64,000 bases of DNA from DATBFG01 sp036558645 (GCA_036558645.1 DATBFG010000019.1:17980-81979); one strand, 5' to 3'. Shown: positions 54,956 to 63,419, numbered from the stretch's first letter. Numbers and translations are program-made. Notes: generated by a model from the sequence alone, not told the origin.

Positions 54956-56176
54956 GCGCGCCATGGCAAGAGCGCGATCCAAACATGGATCTCTTGATTG
55001 ACGCAGGTCATCGGAGTGAGGAACGCATGCTTCGTCAGGAGTAACGCCGCGACCTTCCAATTCCTGCCCATCCTCCATCACTATTTTGGAGACTGCGATC
55101 TCAGTTCCGAATTCCACTCCTTTCCAAGATCCGATTGGTTCCCAAAAGAATTGAGCACTGTTGACGCGCCCGCTCGACCGGTCACCGATCACCACAGCTC
55201 GTTTGTGAAGTTGCATGCTTCGTGCGAAAAGCTCAGACGCACTGGCCGATGCACTGTCCATCAAAACGTAAAGTGGGCATGACACGCGTCGGGAGGTAGG
55301 CTCAACTCGTATGGCGTGGGACTTTTTCCGAGAAACCGAAGTAGCCATCTCATATGGTTCATGTATGAATTCCCCAGTGAAATCAAGCATCGTAGATAGC
55401 ATCCCTCCACCGTTTCCACGGAGGTCCAAAATCACAGCCTTGGCATCTCGAAGAGGCCTGATCATATCCACCAACTCGGTCGAGGGCATTGCAAATGTTC
55501 GAACTCGCAAGTACCGAATACCTTCACCGTAGTCTTTGAAATCGAAAAAGGGCTCCGGCTTATCGGCGTCGCGACCAGTTTCGATGTAACTGAAAAAATA
55601 TTGAGGTTGTTGGGGAATCACCGTGGCTGGGACGCTCAATTTTCGAGTAGTGCCGTTCTTGGTAATCTCTAACACCAGTTCGATCCTGGGATCAATAACA
55701 GTGAGATAACGCATCATTTCAAAAAACGTCTGAGGCACTGCATCTAGGTTATTCACACCCACAATCTGATCGCCCAATTGCAAACCGGCCTTTGCAGCGG
55801 GTCCATCTTGATCCAGTTCATAGACAAATATGCTGTTGGCAAACGGTTTCGCCTTAAATCCATAATCGGCCTTAATTTTTCGTTTCGGCGGGATGAAAAC
55901 CGTGTGCGAGTCGTGCAGTTGGAACACTAAGGCGGAGATAGCACCGTGCATTGCTCCAAGTTGATCAGCGCTGTCGATCCGCTGACGTGCTTGGTCCGTT
56001 AAGGCTACCCAATTAATACCCTTGAGGGTTTCATCGTAGAAATTTTCTTGCACGTCTTTGGATACGACGTTAAGGATCTGTTTGGCCCTGTGACGCTCGC
56101 CCTTGACGTCCTCCGAGTAAGAGGTCGTACAAGAGAGCAGCAGCGTTGCAATGACTAACAAGGCAAAGAATTTCAT
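54941..56176 (-). CDS. S41-family peptidase with PDZ domain, lipoprotein-like
   Basis: A 411-residue envelope protein. The ATG at 56176 begins FFALLVIATLLLSC, with a lipobox-like LLSC. A PDZ domain (FANSIFVYELDQDGPAAKAGLQLGDQIVGVNNLDA) precedes the S41 protease core with GIRYLRVRTFAMPS, AVILDLRGNGGG, and the nucleophile region MDSASASASELFARSM. The lysine typical of CtpA-type enzymes (FGKG) is replaced by GRVN after GDRSS; this places it nearer the tricorn/IRBP-like S41 branch or suggests reduced activity. Role probably cleaving unfolded or regulatory envelope proteins. Confidence 0.85.
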   Translation of the reverse strand: MKFFALLVIATLLLSCTTSYSEDVKGERHRAKQILNVVSKDVQENFYDETLKGINWVALTDQARQRIDSADQLGAMHGAISALVFQLHDSHTVFIPPKRKIKADYGFKAKPFANSIFVYELDQDGPAAKAGLQLGDQIVGVNNLDAVPQTFFEMMRYLTVIDPRIELVLEITKNGTTRKLSVPATVIPQQPQYFFSYIETGRDADKPEPFFDFKDYGEGIRYLRVRTFAMPSTELVDMIRPLRDAKAVILDLRGNGGGMLSTMLDFTGEFIHEPYEMATSVSRKKSHAIRVEPTSRRVSCPLYVLMDSASASASELFARSMQLHKRAVVIGDRSSGRVNSAQFFWEPIGSWKGVEFGTEIAVSKIVMEDGQELEGRGVTPDEACVPHSDDLRQSRDPCLDRALAMARLVKK

Positions 56177-56284
56177 ACGCGACTGATAGGAAACCTGGTG
56201 CATTTTCAGGGTGGCCAATGACCTATGCTGTGGAGGCATGCGCCAATTGTCACATGGAGGACGGTATCAGCCAATTGACGAAAT

Positions 56285-56379
56285 CAGATGGGATGAGAAG
56301 GCCGGTCTCCGGACGGGATGCGGTGTACGCTCCAAAGTTATCGACGTGCTCGAAGCACAAGAGATAAAGGAGACCGGCA
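56285..56379 (+). ncRNA. IS110-type left-end structured non-coding segment, degenerate copy
   Basis: 95 bases from the left boundary to the broken transposase ATG at 56380. Arms GCCGGTCTCC (56301-56310) and GGAGACCGGC (56369-56378) pair perfectly over 58 intervening bases, with an inner hairpin GTGCT-CGA-AGCAC. Over the 95 bases it differs from the copy at 63325 by one base. The 3' arm contains the transposase ribosome-binding site GGAG. Confidence 0.5.
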
Positions 56380-56600
56380 ATGAAAAAGGTTAGCACCGTA
56401 GCAGCAGCTCAGACGAAGAATTTTGCAGGGCACTCACCATCGGTTTGAATCTGGGAGATCGATCCAGCGGGTATTGTCTGCCGGACAAAGCTGGCCGTGG
56501 CATAAAGCAGAAACCTTTTTCTGAGAAAGGAAAAACCAAAGCCAAAACGCCGAGTTCCGGTGACTGCGTGAATCGCCTGGCCAACTTCCATCGTTGCTGA
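56380..56600 (+). pseudogene. Truncated and frameshifted IS110-family transposase remnant
   Basis: Reads MKKVSTVAAAQTKNFAG, as in the copy at 63420, then shifts frame: four bases (GAGA) found in the intact copy are missing after 56432. In a corrected frame LTIGLNLGDRSSGYCLLDKAGRG is the first DEDD aspartate region. After about 60 codons similarity fades. The first 148 bases from 56285 differ by only three substitutions from the other copy, while the following coding part is much more diverged, so it is a mosaic. The right end was not seen. Confidence 0.7.
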
Positions 56601-56876
56601 TGGAAGACAGGTCGCTCATCAGGTAGCAGCACCGGCTGAAACGAGAACGCATAACTGGCACCGAGCGAAACAACCATCGCTCATCAAGAGTGCGGGCTGG
56701 CGCTGGCTACTCTTGTGCCAGAACTCTGATTTCTTCCACTTCATCAGCAAGACCACACTACGAGACGCTTGACATCTTTGTGATGCCACGCATAACTGCG
56801 TTTCGACACAACCCTCCCGAACATGAGTTGCTTGAGAAACCGCGTTCGGCATCTTCCCCACCTCTGGAGATGTGTG
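56601..56876. other. Unassigned gap after the IS110 remnant
   Basis: 276 bases without a supported gene. It may contain the unrecognised, decayed remainder of the transposase. Confidence 0.4.
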
Positions 56877-57569
56877 TCAGTGATGTGCTTCCTCGTTGCC
56901 CTCGGCTTCGCCTTCATGCGTGTCAATCGAAATCAGGAAAGCATTCCGGTCACTGTACGAGAATTGGTGGCCTTGGGTGTCGGCGCTGTGCTCAATTGAG
57001 CGGTAGAGCTCGAAGCCATTGTTGTTCTGGGCGCCGAAGTATTTTACGTTCCTCAACACGACTCCCTTGCCGTCAGCTCCGGGCTCGCGTTTTAACTTCA
57101 TCTTCGCCAGCTGGCCGTCGTTCAGTTTGGCCTCCACGATGTCACCAGTGCGCGTGATCTCGATTGGGGCCTCTTGGACCTTTAACTCCGCCCACTCCAA
57201 ACCATAGGTTTTGAGAATCATGGGTGCGAGCGCCTCGCGCTGCTCCTTCGTGGTGGAAGGATCGAACGACACGACTACCCACTTGCCTTTCTTGTTCGTG
57301 CCCCATTCGTCGCCCAGATCGCCGGTGAGCCAGTATTTGGCTCCGGTCAGGCTGGTGCTGCCTGAATGTCCTTCCCGGACTTTCACCGCCATGTTGAACT
57401 CGCAGTGCGGATGTTCGGCGTGCTTGTTGAAATAACACTGGCAAAACAAATGGCAGCTGCAGGCTTCGACATAATCAGCCTTCATGCTCCATTTGGGTTC
57501 GGCTGGGGTTGAAGCCATTAGCAATAATGCGCACGTTATGAGAAGGCCCAAGCGTTTCCACTTCTTCAT
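56877..57569 (-). CDS. Secreted DUF1326 protein
   Basis: A 230-residue protein. The signal peptide is WKRLGLLITCALLLMASTPAE. DUF1326 starts with ADYVEACSCHLFCQCYF, holding the CxC...CxC cysteine set, which may bind metal, and includes GTNKKGKWVVVSFDPSTTKEQREAL. The C-terminus is His/Glu-rich (DTHEGEAEGNEEAHH), again metal-friendly. A strong AGGAGA precedes the ATG. The family has no assigned function. Confidence 0.85.
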   Translation of the reverse strand: MKKWKRLGLLITCALLLMASTPAEPKWSMKADYVEACSCHLFCQCYFNKHAEHPHCEFNMAVKVREGHSGSTSLTGAKYWLTGDLGDEWGTNKKGKWVVVSFDPSTTKEQREALAPMILKTYGLEWAELKVQEAPIEITRTGDIVEAKLNDGQLAKMKLKREPGADGKGVVLRNVKYFGAQNNNGFELYRSIEHSADTQGHQFSYSDRNAFLISIDTHEGEAEGNEEAHH

Positions 57570-57845
57570 AGTCTGTCTCCTTAATTACTTACCTCGGGAA
57601 TCAAAGTTCTCCGGGAGGACTTAGATCCCTGAATTGACCTCTCGACCGGACAGTTTCCTGAGTCCTCATCACCCCATTGCGACCGGCACTATGCTTTTTC
57701 GGGCCCACTGTCTCTGCTAGAATTTCGAATCATGTGGGGCGTGCGGTCCTGTCCGCGCCATGTGCCATTGACTGGCATTTCATAGCTGGACCCAGCGCTG
57801 TGTCTTTAAGGGCCGATCAAAGTTTTCTCAAATCGCTTCAAAACT

Positions 57846-59063
57846 ATGTCGCTGCAATCGCGCGTCTCTTACGAATTCGGTCCATTTAGGCTGAACCCCG
57901 CCCAGCAGCTCTTGGCAGAAGGCACAAAGAGAGTTCCGCTCACGCCCAAAGCGTTTCAGATCCTCTTGGCGTTGGTCGAGAGCCAGGGTCAGATATTGAG
58001 CAAGGAGGAGCTGCTCCAAAGGGTCTGGCCGGACACATTTGTCGAGGAAGCCACTCTGGCTCAGAACGTCTTCACTCTACGGAAAGTTCTGAAAGACAAT
58101 CCAGGAACCTCGCACTACATTGAAACCATTCCTAAGCGGGGATATCGCTTCATCGCGAGAGTGACCGAGACTGCCTCGAAATTTCCGGAGCATGCGGCTG
58201 AAGGGCGCCACGATGGAACCCAGGCACGTCAGGAAATCCGTTTCTGCTCCACCCGCGACGGCGTTCGCATCGCGTGGGCAAGCGTCGGTTCAGGCTACCC
58301 CCTCGTGAAGGCCGCGAACTGGCTCAATCATCTCGACTATGAATGGGAGAGCCCCGTCTGGAAGCACTGGATTGCGGAGTTAACAAAGCACCACCGCTTC
58401 GTACGCTACGACGAACGTGGCAATGGGCTGTCGGACAGAGAGGTGAAGGATATCTCTCTCGATGCTTGGGTTCAGGACCTCGAGACGGTCGTGAATTTCG
58501 CTGGTCTTGACCGGTTTGCGCTGATGGGGATCTCGCAGGGTGGGGCTCCGGCGATTAGGTATGCCGTTCGGTATCCGGAGCGAGTAAGTCACTTGATCCT
58601 CATAGGTGCGTATAGCCGTGGTTGGGAGCACCGGGACAACCCGGAAGCCCTGGAAGCCCGGCATGCATTCGAGATGCTGGTGCGTTTGGATTGGGGCGCT
58701 AAGAACCCCGCCTTTTGCTTCAACTTTGCCAACCTATACGTGCCGGAGAACGCCACACCCGAACACCAGGAATGGTTCAACGATCTGCGCCGCGTGTCAG
58801 CGTCCCCGGAAAATGCAGCAAGGATTATGGACGCTTGCGACAAGATCAACGTGCGTGCACTGCTCCCGTTGGTTTCCGTTCCAACCATTGTGTTTCACAG
58901 CGATGGTGATCGCGCGGTGTCGTCCGACGAGGGTCGAATCCTCGCGGCTGAGATTCCGAATGCGAAGTTTGTTCCGTTGTCGAGCGCCAATCACCTTCTT
59001 CTCGCCGATGAACCTGCGTGGCGCACCTTCGTCGAAGAACTCGGAACATTCTTGGGCTGGTAG
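57846..59063 (+). CDS. Winged-helix DNA-binding domain fused to an alpha/beta hydrolase
   Basis: A 405-residue protein. Residues 8-107 are an OmpR/CadC-type winged helix (YEFGPFRLNPAQQLLAEGTKRVPLTPKAFQILLALVE, KRGYRFIARV). After a short linker, residues about 130-405 form an alpha/beta hydrolase with GISQGG (nucleophile S230), SDGDRAV (acid) and SSANHLLL (histidine), so the triad is complete. No transmembrane helix lies between, unlike CadC, so both halves are cytoplasmic. It may sense a ligand through a hydrolase-like pocket and regulate nearby genes such as the oxidase next door. The architecture is not the standard one for either family. Confidence 0.9.
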   Translation: MSLQSRVSYEFGPFRLNPAQQLLAEGTKRVPLTPKAFQILLALVESQGQILSKEELLQRVWPDTFVEEATLAQNVFTLRKVLKDNPGTSHYIETIPKRGYRFIARVTETASKFPEHAAEGRHDGTQARQEIRFCSTRDGVRIAWASVGSGYPLVKAANWLNHLDYEWESPVWKHWIAELTKHHRFVRYDERGNGLSDREVKDISLDAWVQDLETVVNFAGLDRFALMGISQGGAPAIRYAVRYPERVSHLILIGAYSRGWEHRDNPEALEARHAFEMLVRLDWGAKNPAFCFNFANLYVPENATPEHQEWFNDLRRVSASPENAARIMDACDKINVRALLPLVSVPTIVFHSDGDRAVSSDEGRILAAEIPNAKFVPLSSANHLLLADEPAWRTFVEELGTFLGW

Positions 59064-59124
59064 GTCACAGCCGTCCCACGGTGATCACCCTTCGATCGCT
59101 TGATGAGGTGTATAGTACGGCGCT

Positions 59125-60246
59125 GTGAATCGGCGCAATCTATTGAAGGCCTTCGCGGCCTGTTCTGGAACCTTACTACTGGAAGGGTGTGCGGCAAAGC
59201 GGGTGTCTGTACCCGTGAGCGCGGCGCCTCTCGGCCAACTGCAACTGCCAAAGGTGTTGGTGTCGCCAGAGCGTGAGATCCGCACAACCGTATGTCTCCG
59301 TCCTTTCCGCGCCGTGGGGTTTCGCTTGGAAACGGAAAAGTTAGGGGATCAAGTCTGCGTTCATAACTATGGGCATGGCGGAGCGGGTATAACGCTTTCC
59401 TGGGGGACTTCGCAACTGGCGGTTGAGGAGGTCCGCAATTCCCTTCAGAAACAAGTTGCAGTTTTGGGGTGCGGAGTAGTCGGGTTGGCTTCGGCGCGCC
59501 TCTTGCAGCAGATTGGGAAGGAAGTCACGATCTATGCTAAAGCCCTTCCGCCAGAGACGACTTCGAATTCAGCCGGAGGACTTTGGCTGCCCTATTCAGT
59601 GTTTGACCCCGACCGCGAGACACCGCCATTTCATCAGCAATATCTAAAGGCGGTGAAGTTCTCCTACACCTACTTCCAGCAATTTGCTGGTGATGATTAC
59701 GGCGTTCACTGGATGCCGAGCTACGCCGCCACCGACAAAGCTTTTAGTGATACTGAAATGCTCGGCCGCAACGGCCCATTTCCAGAAGTCTTTCCGGAGT
59801 TGCATGATCTACAACCCGCGCAACATCGATTTCCGCATCGCTACGTTCGCGAGTTCAGAGCTATGTTGATCGAGCCCCATACGTATCTGCGTGCGCTCCT
59901 TCGCGATTTTCGACTTGCAGGCGGAAAAGTTGTGTTGCAGGAGTTCCATGATCTTACCGAGATCGCCACATTACAGGAGAAGTGCCTAGTGAATTGCACC
60001 GGTTTGGGAGCCCGCGCACTCTTCGCGGATCCCGAACTGATTCCTATCAAGGGCCAGTTAACATATCTGCTGCCCCAGCCCGAGGTGAACTACATAGTTC
60101 TCGCCGGCGACCTGTACATGTTCCCCCGCCGCGACGGTATTGTGCTGGGCGGCACCCACGTACGAGGAGATTGGAGTCTGGAACCCGACTTGGTGGCTAA
60201 GAACAATGTCTTGGCGGGGCATGCAAAACTATTCAGCGGATTTTGA
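59125..60246 (+). CDS. Tat-exported D-amino-acid-oxidase-like FAD protein with permuted motif order
   Basis: A 373-residue protein. NRRNLLKAFAACSGTLLLEGC is a twin-arginine signal with a lipobox, so it should be exported folded and anchored in the envelope. VAVLGCGVVGLASARLL (111-127) is the FAD Rossmann motif. The DAO signature HNYGHGGAGITLSWG (80-94), normally near the C-terminus, stands before it here, together with LRPFRAVGFRLE. C-terminal GGTHVRGDWS is where the usual order would continue into that part. All parts of one DAO fold thus seem present in circularly permuted order. It may oxidise a D-amino acid or similar amine; substrate unknown. ATG start; 61 bases after the regulator gene. 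Confidence 0.85.
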   Translation: MNRRNLLKAFAACSGTLLLEGCAAKRVSVPVSAAPLGQLQLPKVLVSPEREIRTTVCLRPFRAVGFRLETEKLGDQVCVHNYGHGGAGITLSWGTSQLAVEEVRNSLQKQVAVLGCGVVGLASARLLQQIGKEVTIYAKALPPETTSNSAGGLWLPYSVFDPDRETPPFHQQYLKAVKFSYTYFQQFAGDDYGVHWMPSYAATDKAFSDTEMLGRNGPFPEVFPELHDLQPAQHRFPHRYVREFRAMLIEPHTYLRALLRDFRLAGGKVVLQEFHDLTEIATLQEKCLVNCTGLGARALFADPELIPIKGQLTYLLPQPEVNYIVLAGDLYMFPRRDGIVLGGTHVRGDWSLEPDLVAKNNVLAGHAKLFSGF

Positions 60247-60442
60247 GCCGGATATGACGTCCCCGTGCGCCCCTTTCTCCTCGGTGTCGCTACTGACAAA
60301 GACGCAATCCTCACCGCGGCGTGCCAACCGCCCCATCTTCTCAATTTTTATTGACATAGCAATCCAAAGCACAGTATCGTCACTCGACATTCCCCCGCCG
60401 TTCGCGTGAAGAAGTTACCCTGACAATATCTTGGAGAGCGCC

Positions 60443-62368
60443 ATGAGCCTACGCCTTCGTCCGCTGTGGGTCGGACGCATGCTGGCCGCATTGTTACTTT
60501 TCTTAACAACCATCGGAGCCGTCGCGCTTGCCGCGGATGTTTCCGACTTGCCTCGCGTGACTACTCACGACAACACCAAGCCCGCCGGCGAACTGAAGGA
60601 TCGGGTTTTAACCGTCCATCTGAAGATCAAGGAAGGCGCCTGGTACCCGAACGGCGACGACGCTCCGGGAATCCCCGTGCTCACGGTCACCGAAGAGAAC
60701 GGGCCTCCCAGTATTCCAGGGCCCATGATTCGTGTTGCGGAGGGCACGCGCATCCATGTTTTCTTTCGGAATACCAAGGGGTATCCAATCTTCGTTCACG
60801 GATTACACCAGCGACCTGGCGATCCGCAGGACGCGATCAATATCGATCCCGGGGCGACAAAGGAACTAAACTTCATTGCTGGTGCTCCGGGGACATACTT
60901 CTACTACGTCACCTGCTTCGCTCCGGTACCTATAGATGCATTACAAACGACTGACACGGTGATGACCGGGGCGTTCATCGTGGACGGTGGCGGCGCACCA
61001 ACCGATGACCGGGTGTTGCTCATCGGCCTCTGGTATCACTGGCTGGTGCCCTTTGATTTTGATCACGGATTCAACGAAATTCTGACTGTCAACGGCAAGG
61101 TCTGGCCGGACACCACCCGCCTGTCCTACACGGTCGGTGACACCGTGCATTGGCGAGTCATCAACCCGACTGTGACAACTCATCCTATGCATCTGCATGG
61201 CGCCCACTTCACCGTGGAAAGCGCAGGCAACGGGGAAAAGGAAGAGATGTACTCGGAGGCACAACGGCGTCTTGCAGTCACCGAATCGATGCAGCCCGGC
61301 CGAACCATGCTGATTTCCTGGACTCCCACGCACGCCGGGAATTGGCTCTTCCATTGCCATCTCGCGTCGCACTTCGAGCCAGAGATGGCGAGTGCCACGG
61401 CCAGGGTCATGGGAGTGGCAAGCGAGTCCACGCACACTCACCACGATCCATCCGGGATGTCGGGCCTTGTTGTCGGCATCGACGTACATCCCCGCCCAAG
61501 CGATGTTGCCAAGGATTCGCCGCCGAAACCGCAGCGCAAGTTGACTCTAACCATCTCCAAGAATCCTCCCATGCCGAACACCACACGTCGTTGCATCAGC
61601 GTCGAACTGCGTGATGGAGAGACGGTTGCGGAGACAGTGCACGGCTCCGAACTGGGACCGCCGATCATTTTGTACCGTGGGCAGACAACCCAAATTACTG
61701 TGGTCAACAAGCTAGAGACTCCCACGGCGATTCACTGGCATGGAATGGAACTCGAGAGTTACTACGATGGCGTTCCCGGATATGGTGGTGACTCGCGCCA
61801 GGTCACGCCACCGATCCAGCCGGGAGGGTCCTTTGACGTTTACATGACACCGCCGCGTTCGGGCACTTACATTTATCACACGCATTGGCATGACATGCAG
61901 CAGCTCACTACAGGACTGTATGGCGCACTGATCGTGCTAGAGCCGGGTGAGAAATACGATCCCGAACATGATCGGGCTTTCGTGGTCAGCACCGCCGGGC
62001 GAAGCTTCTTCGAAGACACTCTGCTGGTGAACGGTCACGCAGAGCCCGGCGGAACCCAGTTTCGAGTTGGCGAGCGCTATCGGCTCCGCTTCATCAACAT
62101 CACGGCCGATGATGACGAGGTGAACACGTCGATTCTGGACGGCGGGAAGCCTACTTTATGGATGCCGCTGGCCAAAGATGGAGCCGACCTGCCCGCGAGT
62201 TATCGCACCACGGGGGAAGCGCGGCTGAAATTCGGCGCAGGTGAAACCTACGATTTCGAATTCACTCCGCGGAAGGCCGGGAAATTAACCTTGGAGACCA
62301 AATTCGTCGACGCTCGTACAGTTTTTCCCATTGAAGTGGTGGACACGCCAACGGTCAGCAAAAAATAG
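60443..62368 (+). CDS. Multicopper oxidase with swapped cupredoxin domain order
   Basis: A 641-residue exported oxidase; ATG at 60443 has GGAG seven bases upstream, and the signal peptide is MLAALLLFLTTIGAVALAAD. Copper motifs in order: HPMHLHG (247-253), HCHLASHFEPEM (304-315), HWHG (431-434) and HTHWH (479-483). Canonical three-domain enzymes have HWHG and HxH first and HPxHLHG/HCH last. An N-terminal cupredoxin-like domain (about 85-195; FVHGLHQ, YVTCF) has lost most ligands, and the last domain (about 510-635) has none. All T1 and T2/T3 ligands are present, so activity is likely. Possible substrates: phenols, metals or cuprous ions. Confidence 0.88.
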   Translation: MSLRLRPLWVGRMLAALLLFLTTIGAVALAADVSDLPRVTTHDNTKPAGELKDRVLTVHLKIKEGAWYPNGDDAPGIPVLTVTEENGPPSIPGPMIRVAEGTRIHVFFRNTKGYPIFVHGLHQRPGDPQDAINIDPGATKELNFIAGAPGTYFYYVTCFAPVPIDALQTTDTVMTGAFIVDGGGAPTDDRVLLIGLWYHWLVPFDFDHGFNEILTVNGKVWPDTTRLSYTVGDTVHWRVINPTVTTHPMHLHGAHFTVESAGNGEKEEMYSEAQRRLAVTESMQPGRTMLISWTPTHAGNWLFHCHLASHFEPEMASATARVMGVASESTHTHHDPSGMSGLVVGIDVHPRPSDVAKDSPPKPQRKLTLTISKNPPMPNTTRRCISVELRDGETVAETVHGSELGPPIILYRGQTTQITVVNKLETPTAIHWHGMELESYYDGVPGYGGDSRQVTPPIQPGGSFDVYMTPPRSGTYIYHTHWHDMQQLTTGLYGALIVLEPGEKYDPEHDRAFVVSTAGRSFFEDTLLVNGHAEPGGTQFRVGERYRLRFINITADDDEVNTSILDGGKPTLWMPLAKDGADLPASYRTTGEARLKFGAGETYDFEFTPRKAGKLTLETKFVDARTVFPIEVVDTPTVSKK

Positions 62369-62411
62369 GGATTTTTCACCAACGATTGTCTTCCTGTCCC
62401 CTTTTTCGGGG

Positions 62412-62460
62412 CCTTTCGGCCCACATCTGTCAATGAGTGAAATGACGATATTTCAACAAT
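62412..62460 (+). repeat. TCAATGAG hairpin motif, copy E
   Basis: TTTCGGCCCACATCTG then TCAATGAGTG and the hairpin TGAAAT-GACGAT-ATTTCA, followed by ACAATC. The prefix TTTCGGCCCACA equals that of the copy at 24345. It faces into the small secreted gene at 62514. Confidence 0.65.
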
Positions 62461-62513
62461 CAAGAACACTGCGGCTCATGGTTGGTGTCCAATAGAGTAG
62501 AGGAATCACCAAA

Positions 62514-63053
62514 ATGGCACGAGCCTGCTTCGTTGGATTCACACTTTTGGCTGCATTCTGTATCAACGCACCAGCTCAAAAGCTGCCCATGCTTCATGGC
62601 CGTGGTGGTGAATGGCTGTCGTGGTCGCCCATGCAGCGTACCGCGTACGTTCAGGGGTTGGCGGATGGATACATGATCGGTTTCTCCGAAGCATGTGACT
62701 TGGCAGACCAGTTATTTGAAGTCGGGCAGCCCCACCGTTTAGGAGACAAAGATCACCCGACTGAAGTTCCATCCGGGCGATGCCTCGCTCATCGTGGCGA
62801 GTTCTCCAAAGCGAAGTTAGATGAGAAGGGTCAATTCGACGTGGGCGCTTATACGGATGTCATCACGGCGTTCTATGAGAAGCATCCTACATGCCGGAAC
62901 TTTCCATTTCCATTCCTGCTGCAGAACCTTAGTTCGGAATACGCCACTGCGGACCATTTGTATGAGATGGCGATGAACGGTAAGTTGAAAGGCTACGAAA
63001 TCCGCAGCCACGAGTGGTGTAGTGGGGAGAATCCCAAAGCAGCGAAACCATAA
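62514..63053 (+). CDS. Small secreted protein of unknown function
   Basis: A 179-residue protein with signal peptide (CFVGFTLLAAFCINAPAQ). The mature part has four cysteines (EACDLAD, GRCLAHR, PTCRNF, EWCSGE) and WLSWSPMQRTAYVQGLADGYMIGFSEAC, weakly like Rap1a/Tai-type immunity proteins, but this is not established. Bracketed by motif copies E and 63051 facing inward, as for the RibD-C and metallo-beta-lactamase genes. Confidence 0.65.
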   Translation: MARACFVGFTLLAAFCINAPAQKLPMLHGRGGEWLSWSPMQRTAYVQGLADGYMIGFSEACDLADQLFEVGQPHRLGDKDHPTEVPSGRCLAHRGEFSKAKLDEKGQFDVGAYTDVITAFYEKHPTCRNFPFPFLLQNLSSEYATADHLYEMAMNGKLKGYEIRSHEWCSGENPKAAKP

Positions 63054-63085
63054 CTGTCGCAAACAGGCCATTACACTCATTGACC
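63051..63085 (-). repeat. TCAATGAG hairpin motif, minus-oriented copy
   Basis: Read on the minus strand: GGTCAATGAGTGTAATGG then the hairpin CTGT-TTGCG-ACAG. It overlaps the stop of the 62514 gene and the stop of the fragment on the other strand. Confidence 0.6.
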
Positions 63086-63324
63086 TGCGTGGGGACACCG
63101 AATAAGCCGCAAATCCGCTGGATTCACGAAGTATTGGAAACGTGGCTCCCTATCGTCTAGAAATCGAACACGCCAGCGTCGTGGCGACTGTTCTTTAGCC
63201 TCTGAGATGTATTGGTCCACAGCGTCAATCTCACCCTGTCGCTGTGTTGAGATCTCTTCAACGATGTCGCGGTGGTGAAACATCTCGGATATTGTAGCGG
63301 CATCTTTTGCTCGGTTGATGAAAA
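63077..63324 (-). pseudogene. Possible 3' fragment of a gene interrupted by the IS110 element
   Basis: An open frame on the minus strand ending with TGA at 63077 encodes about 80 residues (RAKDAATISEMFHHRDIVEEISTQRQGEIDAVDQYISEAKE ... PADLRLIRCPHAGQ) and runs into the IS left end. The composition is protein-like and charged. If real, the IS cut away its 5' part. No family was recognised. Confidence 0.35.
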
Positions 63325-63419
63325 CAGATGGGATGAGAAGGCCGGTCTCCGGACGGGATGCGGTGTACGCTCCCAAGTTATCGACGTGCTCGAAGCACAA
63401 GAGATAAAGGAGACCGGCA
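63325..63419 (+). ncRNA. IS110-type left-end structured non-coding segment (candidate bridge-type RNA or translational control stem)
   Basis: 95 bases from the boundary (c at 63325) to the transposase ATG. GCCGGTCTCC (63341-63350) pairs perfectly with GGAGACCGGC (63409-63418) around a 58-base loop; inside are GCG-GTGTA-CGC and GTGCT-CGA-AGCAC. The 3' arm contains GGAG, the ribosome-binding site. Known IS110 left ends encode a bridge RNA, but usually need more length, so a pure translation-control role is also possible. Nearly identical to 56285-56379. Confidence 0.5.

Noticed and set aside
56390..56861. Several minus-strand frames over the IS110 remnant
   Set aside because: They are antisense to the decayed transposase and have no independent support.
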